Shown here in pieces: positions 35,650 through 44,428 of a stretch of DNA of 64,000 nt (position 1 is the first letter of the stretch; each line of letters opens with the position of its first letter). The notes under the pieces were generated by a model. The model saw only the letters and a program-made list of their open reading frames with translations. It did not search any database and was not told the origin of the DNA. A program made the translations under genes and the position numbers. Source of the stretch: JAHEGP01 sp963751595 (lineage in GTDB: Bacteria; Pseudomonadota; Gammaproteobacteria; Pseudomonadales; JAHEGP01); assembly GCA_963751595.1 (NCBI GenBank), contig CAVVVC010000007.1:248001-312000 (forward strand), given 5' to 3'.

Positions 35650-37457
35650 TCTGGCAAAACCTTGACCTGACCTTACAGGGGTTGCGCGGGCACTATTCGC
35701 GGGGGGACTTCAGCCCGGCAGAGCTGGTCGACCATTTGCGCGGGAAGGCGGCACGCCATGCCTCCAGAAATATCTGGATAAGCCAGTTGTCGGATGAACA
35801 ACTCGCCCCCTGGCTGGCGCGACTCGCCGACGCCTCGGTGGAGGATCTGCCGCTGTATGGGGTTCCCTTCGCCATCAAGGACAACATCGACCTTGCCGGG
35901 GTTGCCACCACCGCTGCCTGCGAGCAGTTTGCCTACATCCCCGAACGCAGCGCCACCGTGGTGGAAAAGCTGCTGGCCGCCGGCTGTATCCCGCTCGGAA
36001 AAACCAATATGGACCAATTTGCAACCGGGCTGGTCGGCACCCGCTCGCCGGATCCCTGGGGCCCCTGTCAGAATGCCTTTGACGACGACTACATTTCCGG
36101 TGGCTCGAGCTCAGGTTCTGCGGTGGCGGTGGCGCTGGGGTTGGCAAGCTTTGCCCTGGGGACGGATACGGCAGGTTCCGGGCGGGTGCCGGCGGCGATG
36201 AATAACATCGTTGGCTTGAAACCCACCCTGGGCCTGCTGAGTTGCCGCGGGGTGGTGCCGGCCTGTCGCAGCCTGGATACGGTCAGCCTGTTCGGCCTCA
36301 CGGCCGATGACTGCGGCACGGTCTTCGGGCAGGCGGCAGGTTTTGACGAGGCCGATGCTTACTCGAGAAACAACCGGTTCGACAACGGTACCCGGGTCGC
36401 CGGTATTGCTGCTGGTGAGCTGAAGCTGGGAGTGCCCGCCAGTCGGCAGTTGGAGTTTTTCGGCGATACCCAGTCGCAGCGCGTGTTCCAGGCTGCTCTC
36501 GAACAGTGGCGGGCGCTGGGTGCGGCGCTGGTGGAAATTGACTTTGAGCCTTTCCTGAAGGCTGCTTCGCTATTGTACCAGGGGCCTTGGGTGGCGGAAC
36601 GCTACCTGGCCACCCGCCGCCTGCTCGAGAGTGATCCCGCTGCCATGCACCCGGTGGTGCGGCAGGTGATCGAGCCCGGCGCTGAATTCTCGGCACTGGA
36701 TTACTTTGACGCCGCCTACCAGCTGCGTGCCCTGAAGCAGCAGGCGGATGCACAGCTGGCGCAGGTCGATCTGCTGCTCACCCCCAGTCTCCCGCGTCAG
36801 TTTCGAATTCAGCAGTTGCTGGAGGAGCCCGTCAAACTGAACAGTCAGCTGGGTTACTACACCAATTTCATGAACCTGCTCGACTACAGTGCGCTGGCGC
36901 TGCCAGCCGGTTTCACCGAGCGCGGCCTGCCTTCCGGCATCACCCTGGTTGGCGAAAGCTTTTGCGACCAGCGCTTATTGGCCTGGGGCAGGCGCTGGCA
37001 ACAGCATCTGGGGCTGTCACTGGGGAGCACGGGGTTGGCTGCCAGTGCCGACACGGGTCTGCCGCTGTTCAATGCATCGGATCGGGTGGCTCTGGTCGTT
37101 TGCGGTGCGCATCTGGATGGGCTTCCCCTGAACTGGCAATTGCGGGAACGCGGCGCCCGGCTGTTGGAAGCCACCCTGTCGGCGCCCCGCTATCGCCTGT
37201 TTGCCCTGTCGGATGGCAAGCGCCCGGGGATGATTCGCAGCCCGTCCGATGGGCGGGCTATCGAGGTGGAAGTCTGGTCCCTGCCAACCCGGGAGCTGGG
37301 CAGTTTTGTGGCGGCGATCCCCGCGCCGCTGGGTATCGGCAAGGTCGAACTGGCGGATGGTCGCTGGGAGAGCGGCTTTATTTGTGACAGCTATGGCCTG
37401 GAGGGTGCGACGGACATCAGCGAGTTCGGGGGTTGGCGTGCCTGGATTCAACGCTAG
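35646..37457 (+). CDS. atzF: allophanate hydrolase
   Basis: The 603-residue amidase-signature enzyme splits allophanate to ammonia and CO2. The Ser-cisSer-Lys triad is Lys78 (FAIKDN), Ser154 (SGGSSSGS) and Ser178 (TDTAGSGR). The C-terminal 130 residues are the AtzF-type domain that hydrolyses the N-carboxycarbamate intermediate in homologues. It completes the route guanidine, carboxyguanidine, allophanate, ammonia. The ATG overlaps the carboxylase stop by 4 nt. Confidence 0.95.
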   Translation: MIWQNLDLTLQGLRGHYSRGDFSPAELVDHLRGKAARHASRNIWISQLSDEQLAPWLARLADASVEDLPLYGVPFAIKDNIDLAGVATTAACEQFAYIPERSATVVEKLLAAGCIPLGKTNMDQFATGLVGTRSPDPWGPCQNAFDDDYISGGSSSGSAVAVALGLASFALGTDTAGSGRVPAAMNNIVGLKPTLGLLSCRGVVPACRSLDTVSLFGLTADDCGTVFGQAAGFDEADAYSRNNRFDNGTRVAGIAAGELKLGVPASRQLEFFGDTQSQRVFQAALEQWRALGAALVEIDFEPFLKAASLLYQGPWVAERYLATRRLLESDPAAMHPVVRQVIEPGAEFSALDYFDAAYQLRALKQQADAQLAQVDLLLTPSLPRQFRIQQLLEEPVKLNSQLGYYTNFMNLLDYSALALPAGFTERGLPSGITLVGESFCDQRLLAWGRRWQQHLGLSLGSTGLAASADTGLPLFNASDRVALVVCGAHLDGLPLNWQLRERGARLLEATLSAPRYRLFALSDGKRPGMIRSPSDGRAIEVEVWSLPTRELGSFVAAIPAPLGIGKVELADGRWESGFICDSYGLEGATDISEFGGWRAWIQR

Positions 37458-37569
37458 TGTGGCCTCCCGTCCCGGAGGCAAAAAACCGGATCTAGATGGC
37501 TTTATAATCTTGTTGAAATAATGTCCGGTCACTTAGAAAAAAATATAATAAAAAACCTGCAATAAACTT

Positions 37570-37597
37570 TTGCCAGCGCTGCCCCACAGGCTATAAA
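37570..37597 (+). promoter_or_regulatory. sigma-70 promoter of the SutA-like gene
   Basis: TTGCCA and TATAAA are 16 nt apart, within an AT-rich island (37500-37600) that contrasts with surrounding GC-rich DNA. The leader is about 65 nt. Confidence 0.6.
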
Positions 37598-37669
37598 TTT
37601 ATCGTGGGGCCGCAGCTCGGAATGCAGCGGCCAGGCAGTTTGTTCCCCCCTGAATGGAAGGCCTGAGCT

Positions 37670-37894
37670 ATGGGATCAAAGCGTCCAACAGATGATATAG
37701 ATGATGTCTCCATGGAGCTGGAATCCAGCTCCCGGAGCTGGGTTAATAAAGATGATCCGGAGCGCTTGTCGGTGACTTCGCGACAGCGTATCAGGGATCA
37801 GATGCAAGCAGATATCGAAGCGTTCCTGGCCCGGGGCGGCCAGATCGAACAATTGGATATCAGCACGTCGGCGCACAACCCAAGGCCACGGTGA
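37670..37894 (+). CDS. SutA-like small protein
   Basis: The 74-residue protein ends in RDQMQADIEAFLARGGQIEQLD, which resembles the C-terminal helix of Pseudomonas SutA, an RNA-polymerase-binding regulator of slow growth. It also has an acidic N-terminus (DDIDD...E), though much shorter than in SutA. In Pseudomonas sutA lies in the interval between xerC-HAD and ubiK-amtB; here it again adjoins the HAD-xerC-DUF484-dapF-lysA block. The identification rests on a short motif and position, so it is tentative. It has its own promoter and converges with the HAD gene. Confidence 0.6.
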   Translation: MGSKRPTDDIDDVSMELESSSRSWVNKDDPERLSVTSRQRIRDQMQADIEAFLARGGQIEQLDISTSAHNPRPR

Positions 37895-37921
37895 CGATCC
37901 GCGAACACGCCCGAAGCGGGA

Positions 37922-38641
37922 TCAAAGATGGGGCTGGCCCAGGCGGCTTTCAATTTGGCGGATGCAGCCGGGTAGCTCGGCGAAACGGCGAATAGTCGCG
38001 CTTGGCTCTGGGGCCAGGGGTGCTGCTTGCTGCTTGCGATCAAACCAGATCGTGTGCCAGCCAAAGCGCTGGGCGGCGGCAATGTCGTGCTCCAGGTGGT
38101 CACCCACGTGAACGACCTGGTCGGGCGTGGCGCCGGTATCCAGCAGGGTGCGCTCAAAGTGCAGGGGCATAGGCTTGCTGCTGTTGAGTGACTCCGCCGA
38201 GTAGGCGAAGGCAAAATAGCGCCCCAGTGGCAGGCGATAGATATCGGCATTGACGTTGGTCAGCACTCCAAGCAGGTAGTGGTCGTGTAATTGTGCAATG
38301 ACTTCCTCTACCTCGTCGTACAGCTCCACATCGTGGCGCGCCACCATAAAAATTTCCATAGCCCCCGCCGCCATCTCACTTGCCTCATCCGAGCTGATGC
38401 CGGCGCGCTCCATCGCGGTTTGCAGGGCAAAGCGCCTGGACTCGGTAATCTGGTGCAGCAGGTCTGGCCGTTGCTTTACCAGCTCCATACGCAGCGCCCG
38501 CAATGCCTCAATTGAGAACTGTTGCATCACTGGCGCGCAGTGGACCTGCAGCCAGTCGGCCAGGCGCTTCTCCGCGCGGACCAGGACCGGCGTGACGTCC
38601 CAGAGGGTGTCGTCGAGGTCAAATGTGATGACTTTGATCAT
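37922..38641 (-). CDS. HAD-family phosphatase (YigB-like)
   Basis: The 239-residue protein is a subfamily IA haloacid dehalogenase hydrolase: motif I FDLDDTLWD, motif II VLTNVNA, motif III Lys in SSKPMP and motif IV HVGDHLEHD. The E. coli counterpart YigB, which also sits beside xerC, removes phosphate in riboflavin synthesis, so that is the likely role. The start ATG is 5 nt after the xerC stop. It is the last gene of the minus-strand operon. Confidence 0.88.
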   Translation of the reverse strand: MIKVITFDLDDTLWDVTPVLVRAEKRLADWLQVHCAPVMQQFSIEALRALRMELVKQRPDLLHQITESRRFALQTAMERAGISSDEASEMAAGAMEIFMVARHDVELYDEVEEVIAQLHDHYLLGVLTNVNADIYRLPLGRYFAFAYSAESLNSSKPMPLHFERTLLDTGATPDQVVHVGDHLEHDIAAAQRFGWHTIWFDRKQQAAPLAPEPSATIRRFAELPGCIRQIESRLGQPHL

Positions 38642-38646
38642 GCCGC

Positions 38647-39609
38647 TCAACCCCCGGGTTTCTCGCCCTTGGACCCGGCTACAGCTTTGGTTTTTCTGCG
38701 TTGGGCCCGCGGGTGGGCGTCGTCATAAACCTTTGCCAGGTGCTGGAAGTCGAGGTGGGTATAGACCTGGGTGGTGGAAATATTGGCGTGGCCCAGCATT
38801 TCCTGCACTGCGCGCAGGTCGCTACTCGACTCCAGGAGGTGGCTGGCAAAGGAATGGCGCAGCATGTGCGGGTGTAGCCTGCGCTTCAGCGATTGCCCGG
38901 AGGCCATTTTCTGCAGTCTGGCCTGGATGCTGCGGGGATTGATGCGCCGCCCCCGGGTGCTGATGAACAACGCCGTATCCAGGGGGTCGGCAAGCTGTTC
39001 GGGGCGCACCGCCAACCAGGCCTGGAGGGCAAGAATAGCCTGGCGGCCAACCGGCACGGTGCGGGTTTTATTGCCTTTGCCGGTAACCGTGACCAGTCCC
39101 TCGCGCAGATCGATCCCCGCCAGATCCAGGGCAGTCAATTCCGCCAGGCGCAGGCCGGATGAGTAAAACAGTTCAACCATGGCTTTGTCGCGGACTTCAA
39201 TCCAGGTGGAAGCGGGAGCAGACAGTAGTTGGTCGAGTTGGTCGGTATCCATGGTGACCGGCAGTCGGCGGGGTATTTTGGGCGCCGTGACGCCCACAGC
39301 CGGATTGTGTGAGCAGCGCCGCTGCTTTACCTGGAACTGGTAAAAGCTGCGAATCGCAGAGAGCAAGCGCTGAATGCTCTTGCCCCGAAGGCCCCGGCGA
39401 TGGCTTTGCGCTGCCAGGGCACGTATATGCCCCGGGTCCACCTGCTGCCAACGCTGTAACTGGAGCGTGTCACAGTAATCGCATAGTACCGCAAGATCAC
39501 GCCTGTAGCCGGCGATGGTATGGGGCGAGTAACGGCGCACACTGGCCAGGTAGTCCAGGAACGCCGCGACATCGCTTGCAAGGGTTGTCGAAGCGCCGGG
39601 CTCGTCCAT
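38647..39609 (-). CDS. xerC: tyrosine recombinase XerC
   Basis: The 320-residue recombinase acts with XerD at dif to resolve chromosome dimers. All six catalytic residues are visible: Arg154, Lys178, His248, Arg251, His274 and nucleophile Tyr283 (TTQVYTHLD). The N-terminal SAM-like DNA-binding domain covers about 10-100. Position in the dapF-DUF484-xerC-HAD operon identifies it as the housekeeping XerC rather than a phage integrase. DUF484 lies 6 nt upstream. Confidence 0.96.
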   Translation of the reverse strand: MDEPGASTTLASDVAAFLDYLASVRRYSPHTIAGYRRDLAVLCDYCDTLQLQRWQQVDPGHIRALAAQSHRRGLRGKSIQRLLSAIRSFYQFQVKQRRCSHNPAVGVTAPKIPRRLPVTMDTDQLDQLLSAPASTWIEVRDKAMVELFYSSGLRLAELTALDLAGIDLREGLVTVTGKGNKTRTVPVGRQAILALQAWLAVRPEQLADPLDTALFISTRGRRINPRSIQARLQKMASGQSLKRRLHPHMLRHSFASHLLESSSDLRAVQEMLGHANISTTQVYTHLDFQHLAKVYDDAHPRAQRRKTKAVAGSKGEKPGG

Positions 39610-39615
39610 ACTGAA

Positions 39616-40305
39616 TCAGTGGCCGGGCAGCAAGCGCGGCAGGACGACGTTGAGAATATCGCTGACGTAGCTGAGAAACAGGGTGCCGGTATTGGCTCGG
39701 TAGTGATTGGGATCGTAACTACCCACCGCCAGTACCCCCACCACGTCACCGTTGCCAAGCGGGGCAACCGCGGCGGAGCCAACCTGGTTGCCGGCCAGCT
39801 CCGGAAACAGGAAGGCCATTTCTGCGGGGCGCAGCGCACCACAGACGGCTCGAGAGCTGGTGAGTATGCCATTGATCGCTTCCCTGGCTTCTTCCAGCGG
39901 CACCACCCTGGCCTGTGCCGAGGGCTTTTGGTGGGATTCGGCGAACAGCGTCAGGGCGCTGACATCCGCCTTGAATTCCTGCTTCAGCGCGACCTGCACG
40001 GCGTCGATGAGTTCGTCCAGGCTTTGAGCGGCGACGACACTCAGAACCAGCTCCTTGGTCTTGTTGAACAAGTCATCGTTTTCCCTGGCAACTGCCATCA
40101 GTTCCGCCAGTCTGTGGCGCAGGTCCATATCCCGCTCCCGCAACAGGCTCACCTGGCGCTCCACCAGCGACACGGCGTCGCCCGCGCAATGCGGGAAGTT
40201 GATGTCGGCCAGCAGCGCCTCGTGCTCGATAAAAAAATCCGGATTGGCACGAAGGTATGCGCTGACCTGCTCGGCGCTGATTTCAGAATCGTTGGTTTGG
40301 GTCAT
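39616..40305 (-). CDS. DUF484 protein
   Basis: The 229-residue protein has the family opening VSAYLRANPDFFIEHEALLADINFPH, a coiled region (VERQVSLLRERDMDLRHRLAEL) and a GAF-like C-terminal domain. It always travels with dapF and xerC, but its role is unknown. The start lacks a strong ribosome site; homologues begin at about the same place. Confidence 0.9.
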   Translation of the reverse strand: MTQTNDSEISAEQVSAYLRANPDFFIEHEALLADINFPHCAGDAVSLVERQVSLLRERDMDLRHRLAELMAVARENDDLFNKTKELVLSVVAAQSLDELIDAVQVALKQEFKADVSALTLFAESHQKPSAQARVVPLEEAREAINGILTSSRAVCGALRPAEMAFLFPELAGNQVGSAAVAPLGNGDVVGVLAVGSYDPNHYRANTGTLFLSYVSDILNVVLPRLLPGH

Positions 40306-40425
40306 TACTTGGTGAATTCCCTGCCAGGTGGTTGAGAGATTATATGCATTGGGCCCTGCTACCGCCAAACCCGCCGTCTGGTGAGCCGTCATTGGCTGCC
40401 CGGGTTGCGCGTTTCAGCGGCCTGT

Positions 40426-41289
40426 TTAGAGACGAATGTGGCCATCGAAAACGATGGTGGCCGGTCCGGTCATCAGCACATGGCTATCGCTTCCCGCCCA
40501 CTCAAGCTGGAGTTTACCCCCGGGCAAACTGACCTCCACCTTCGGGTCGAGGAGTCCGCGCAGAATGCCGCTGACAACAGCGGCGCAGGCGCCACTGCCA
40601 CAGGCAAGTGTTTCTCCAGCGCCGCGCTCATAGACGCGCAGCCGCACATGTTGGCGATCGATGACCTGCATGAAGCCCACGTTGACCTGGCGGGGAAAGC
40701 TGGGGTGTTGCTGCAGTTGCGGCCCGAGGGTCGCGACCTCGGCCAGGTCGACATCATCCACCAATATCACCGCGTGGGGGTTGCCCATCGAGAGCGCGCC
40801 GAAATCGATCCTGCGGCCGTCGATCACTACATTATAAACCGCTTCCTGCGCATCGGTAAGGAAGGGAACGCGTTGGGGGGTGAGTTCAGGTGCGCCCATA
40901 TCGACTCGCACCTGGCCCCTGCCCAGAACCGCCAGTTCGATCAATCCAGCCTGGGTCTCGACCTGAATCAGGTCCTTGTCCGTCAACCGCTTGTGGCGTA
41001 CGAAACGGGCGAAACATCGTGCGCCATTGCCGCACTGCTCCACCTCCTGGCCATCGCCATTAAAGATCCGGTAACGAAAATCCACATCCGGATCCCGGGG
41101 TGGCTCGACCAGCAGTACCTGGTCACAACCAACCCCAAACCGGCGGTCAGCCAGGCGTCTGATGACACGGGCGTCGATGTGGAAATGCTGGGATACCAGG
41201 TCGACCACGACGAAATCGTTGCCGAGTCCATGCATCTTGGTGAACCTGAGGGGGCGCCGCCGGCCTCTTTTACTGCTGCCCTGCCTCAT
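40426..41289 (-). CDS. dapF: diaminopimelate epimerase
   Basis: The 287-residue enzyme converts LL- to meso-diaminopimelate for peptidoglycan and lysine. The two active-site cysteines are Cys86 (EQCGNGARC) and Cys230 (TLACGSGAC), and FTKMHGLGNDF is intact. The first ten or so residues are basic and not conserved, but the ATG overlaps the lysA stop by 4 nt, which supports this start. Confidence 0.96.
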   Translation of the reverse strand: MRQGSSKRGRRRPLRFTKMHGLGNDFVVVDLVSQHFHIDARVIRRLADRRFGVGCDQVLLVEPPRDPDVDFRYRIFNGDGQEVEQCGNGARCFARFVRHKRLTDKDLIQVETQAGLIELAVLGRGQVRVDMGAPELTPQRVPFLTDAQEAVYNVVIDGRRIDFGALSMGNPHAVILVDDVDLAEVATLGPQLQQHPSFPRQVNVGFMQVIDRQHVRLRVYERGAGETLACGSGACAAVVSGILRGLLDPKVEVSLPGGKLQLEWAGSDSHVLMTGPATIVFDGHIRL

Positions 41290-42533
41290 GGCAACACGCT
41301 CTCGCCCCGCACCAGGTCGTCGAAGTTTTCCCGCTGGCGCACGACATAGGTTTGCGCTCCATCCACCATGATCTCAGCCGCGCGTCCCCTGCTGTTATAG
41401 TTGGAGCTCATGACGAAGCCGTAGGCGCCCGCCGAACGCAGTGCCAGCAGGTCGCCGGCTTGCAGCGCAAGGGCGCGATCTTTGGCAATAAAGTCTGCGG
41501 TTTCACAAACCGGGCCCACCACGTCCCACGTCAGGGTCAGGTCATCGGCCCGCGTTGCCACCGGGTCGATAGCCATCCACGACTGATAAAGCGCCGGCCG
41601 GAGCATGTCATTCATGGCGGCATCGACAATGGCAAAGTTTTTATCCGGGTTGGACTTGAGGTATTCGACCCGGGTCAGCAGCAGGCCGGCGTTGGCGACA
41701 ATATAGCGCCCCGGCTCAAACACCAGGGTTAATGGCCGCTCGCCCACCAGCCGGCGCAACTCGCCGATATACTGCTGGGGAGAGGGGGGCTGCTCATCCC
41801 GATAAACCACGCCGAGGCCGCCACCGAGGTCGAGGTGGCGCAGCGGAATGCCCCGTGACGCCAGTTCATCGACCAGGGCCAGCACCCGCTGCAGGGCGTC
41901 GAAAAAGGGTCGCGACTCTACCAGTTGGGAGCCGATGTGGCAGTCCACTCCAATGACGTCGATATGGCTCATGGCGGCGGCCTGTTGATACACTTCCAGG
42001 GCGTCAGCAATATCAATGCCAAACTTGTTTTCGCGCAGGCCCGTTGAAATATACGGGTGAGTATTGGCATCGACGTCGGGGTTGACCCGAATCGAAACCG
42101 GGGCCTTTCTTTGGAGTGACTGCGCGACGGTTTGCAGTCGAACCAGCTCATCCACTGATTCGACGTTGAAACAGTGGATGCCCAGTTTTAGTGCCAGCGC
42201 CATTTCGGCGGCGGTTTTGCCCACCCCGGAGAACACCACCTTGGCCGCATCACCGCCCGCGGCGATCACGCGTTGCAGCTCTCCCCCCGAGACGATATCG
42301 AAGCCCGCTCCCAGCCGTGCCAGCACATTCAGCACGGCAAGATTGGAATTGGCCTTCACCGCGTAGCACACCAGGTGATCGCAGCCGGTGAGCGCTTGCT
42401 GGTAATCCCCCAGAGCCCCCTCGATAGCGGACCGGGAATAAACGTAACAGGGCGTACCGAAGCGCTGGGCAATGTCGTCGAGCGCTACCGACTCGGCATG
42501 GAGTCGACCATTGTGATAGGCGAAGGCAGTCAT
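41286..42533 (-). CDS. lysA: diaminopimelate decarboxylase
   Basis: The 415-residue PLP enzyme makes lysine from meso-diaminopimelate. Lys60 in CYAVKANSN is the PLP lysine; the glycine loop is HLDLGGGLGV and the substrate contacts VFEPGRYIVANAG and CETADF follow. It is the second gene after lptM. Confidence 0.96.
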   Translation of the reverse strand: MTAFAYHNGRLHAESVALDDIAQRFGTPCYVYSRSAIEGALGDYQQALTGCDHLVCYAVKANSNLAVLNVLARLGAGFDIVSGGELQRVIAAGGDAAKVVFSGVGKTAAEMALALKLGIHCFNVESVDELVRLQTVAQSLQRKAPVSIRVNPDVDANTHPYISTGLRENKFGIDIADALEVYQQAAAMSHIDVIGVDCHIGSQLVESRPFFDALQRVLALVDELASRGIPLRHLDLGGGLGVVYRDEQPPSPQQYIGELRRLVGERPLTLVFEPGRYIVANAGLLLTRVEYLKSNPDKNFAIVDAAMNDMLRPALYQSWMAIDPVATRADDLTLTWDVVGPVCETADFIAKDRALALQAGDLLALRSAGAYGFVMSSNYNSRGRAAEIMVDGAQTYVVRQRENFDDLVRGESVLP

Positions 42534-42564
42534 CTAGGGTAGTCGCTGTTCCTGATTGATCGTA

Positions 42565-42747
42565 CTAGTTGATGGCGGGCGACGGGGCGGTCTCGGCGCC
42601 CCGGATTCGGCCGCGCTGGTCAGTCTCAGTCTGCCCGGTTTCTGCCGGTGTTGACTCGGGGTCCGGCGGGGGCAGGTAAAGCGGCCCCTTGAGACCGCAG
42701 CCAGCCAGTAACCAGAGGCATGTTGTCGTGACGAGGAAAAGGCGCAT
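42565..42747 (-). CDS. lptM: LptM (YifL) lipoprotein
   Basis: This 60-residue lipoprotein has lipobox LAGC (Cys17) and the diagnostic CGLKGPLYLP right after it. LptM assists disulfide maturation of the LPS translocon LptD. It opens the operon, 31 nt before lysA, as in Pseudomonas and E. coli. Confidence 0.93.
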   Translation of the reverse strand: MRLFLVTTTCLWLLAGCGLKGPLYLPPPDPESTPAETGQTETDQRGRIRGAETAPSPAIN

Positions 42748-42777
42748 CGGATACTACTTTTTCTGCATTAGCCAGCC

Positions 42778-42806
42778 ATTATAGCCAGCGCAGGCTGCTG
42801 CAGAAA
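42778..42806 (-). promoter_or_regulatory. promoter of the lptM-lysA-dapF-DUF484-xerC-HAD operon
   Basis: A perfect TATAAT (42783 down to 42778) is 17 nt from TTTCTG (42806 down to 42801). It starts transcription about 25 nt before the lptM ATG. Confidence 0.65.
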
Positions 42807-42846
42807 ACGCTTATTACAGATTTCTGAGCTTTATCGGGCCCCTGCG

Positions 42847-44265
42847 TTACTGGCGCTCCAGATCCTGGCCACGCTGCCCCAGTTTTTTCAGGCTTCGGTC
42901 TGCGGCTGCCCGAACCTGCGTCGGCGCGGTACCGCCAATATGGTCCCGCGCCGCGACAGAGCCTTCCAGCGTGAGCACCTCAAACACATCCTGCTCGATG
43001 GCGGGGCTGAAAACCTGCAGTTCCTCCAGACTCATCTGCGACAGGTCGCGCCCCTGGTCGACGCCAAAGGCTACCGCCTTTCCCACCGCCTCGTGGGCAT
43101 CGCGAAAGGCAGTACCCTTCCTCACCAGGTAGTCGGCGAGGTCTGTGGCGGTAGCAAATCCCTGGCTGGCGGCTGCATACATACGGGCGCGATTCGGGCT
43201 GATATTTGGTGCCATATCGGCGTACGCTTTGAGGCTGTCGCGCACCGTGTCGACAACATCGAACAGCGGTTCCTTGTCTTCCTGGTTGTCCTTGTTGTAA
43301 GCCAGTGGCTGGGCTTTCATCAACATCAGCAGTGACAGCAGGTGACCACTGACACGGCCCGCCTTGCCTCTCACCAGCTCCGGCACATCCGGGTTTTTTT
43401 TCTGCGGCATGATCGAGGATCCGGTGCAGAAACGATCCGGCAAGCGGACAAAATCGAATTGCGCCGAAGTCCACAGCACCAGCTCTTCGCTGAAACGCGA
43501 CAGGTGCGTCATTATCAGGCTGGCGGCGGCGCAGAATTCGATGGCAAAGTCGCGGTCAGACACCGAGTCCAGTGAGTTCTCCGTGGGCTGCTCGAAGCCT
43601 AACAACTTTGCCGTGTGGTGGCGATCGATGGGATAGGTCGTGCCCGCTAGCGCGGCGGCTCCGAGGGGTGACTGGTTCATGCGGCGCCGGCAGTCCCGCA
43701 GGCGGTCGTAGTCGCGGTCCAGCATGGCGGACCAGGCCAGCAGGTGGTGGCCAAAGCTGACCGGCTGGGCCGTCTGCAGGTGGGTAAAACCCGGCATGAT
43801 GGTGTCGGCTTCAGCCACGGCCAGTTTGACCAGGCCGAGCTGGAGGCGCGTGATTTCGGCGCAGATGATATCGATCTGCTGGCGCAGGTAGAGCCGAATA
43901 TCAGTGGCGACCTGATCGTTACGGGAGCGACCGGTGTGCAGCTTTTTCCCGGTAAGCCCTATCTTTTCGGTCAGTCGGGCTTCAATATTCATGTGCACGT
44001 CTTCGAGTTCCAGCGACCATGCAAAGTCGCCGGCTTCGATTTCCTGGCGTATTTCCTCCAGGCCGCACTGGATTTGCTCCAGTTCCTGCTGGGTGAGAAT
44101 ATTGCACTGGCGCAGCATGCTGGCATGGGCCAGGGAACCCTCGATGTCGTGGGCATACAGCCTGCGATCAAAATCCACCGACGCCGTGAAGCGCTGAACG
44201 AAGGCATCGGTGCCCTCACTGAAGCGCCCGCCCCAAAGCTTGCTGGTGCTGTCCTGATCCCGCAT
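42847..44265 (-). CDS. argH: argininosuccinate lyase
   Basis: The 472-residue enzyme performs the last step of arginine synthesis. The fumarase-superfamily signature GSSIMPQKKNPDVPE with its catalytic Ser is present, along with TAQPVSFGHHLLAW and LWGGRFSEGTDAFVQRF at the start. The ATG at 44265 fits the usual N-terminus. It diverges from the algZ-like gene, as in Pseudomonas. Confidence 0.97.
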   Translation of the reverse strand: MRDQDSTSKLWGGRFSEGTDAFVQRFTASVDFDRRLYAHDIEGSLAHASMLRQCNILTQQELEQIQCGLEEIRQEIEAGDFAWSLELEDVHMNIEARLTEKIGLTGKKLHTGRSRNDQVATDIRLYLRQQIDIICAEITRLQLGLVKLAVAEADTIMPGFTHLQTAQPVSFGHHLLAWSAMLDRDYDRLRDCRRRMNQSPLGAAALAGTTYPIDRHHTAKLLGFEQPTENSLDSVSDRDFAIEFCAAASLIMTHLSRFSEELVLWTSAQFDFVRLPDRFCTGSSIMPQKKNPDVPELVRGKAGRVSGHLLSLLMLMKAQPLAYNKDNQEDKEPLFDVVDTVRDSLKAYADMAPNISPNRARMYAAASQGFATATDLADYLVRKGTAFRDAHEAVGKAVAFGVDQGRDLSQMSLEELQVFSPAIEQDVFEVLTLEGSVAARDHIGGTAPTQVRAAADRSLKKLGQRGQDLERQ

Positions 44266-44305
44266 GGTGTGCCGTGCCCGTTGATTCAGTCGAGTGAAGC
44301 GGGCG

Positions 44306-44311
44306 ATTATA
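44306..44311 (-). promoter_or_regulatory. -10 element of the argH promoter
   Basis: A perfect TATAAT reads toward argH about 40 nt before its ATG. No convincing -35 is seen at 16-18 nt. Confidence 0.45.
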
Positions 44312-44428
44312 GCGTTTCGATGACGCCGATAACCAGCCCGCACTTGGCGGCTGGCAGTGGCCGGCACCGCGGCTGCGATGGTTTACACTTAGGGCATCCA
44401 TTGATTGATCCATGCTTGCCCTAAACCA

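Noticed and set aside
37460..37495. GCCTCC-N6-GGAGGC hairpin after the allophanate hydrolase as a terminator
   Set aside because: The stem is good, but it is followed by A6 on the plus strand, so it lacks a U-tract for the operon; it would not terminate the minus strand usefully either. Kept as unexplained.
38647..39609. Tyrosine recombinase as a sign of a prophage or integron
   Set aside because: Its operon (lptM-lysA-dapF-DUF484-xerC-HAD) and sequence are those of housekeeping XerC; no phage or cassette genes are near.
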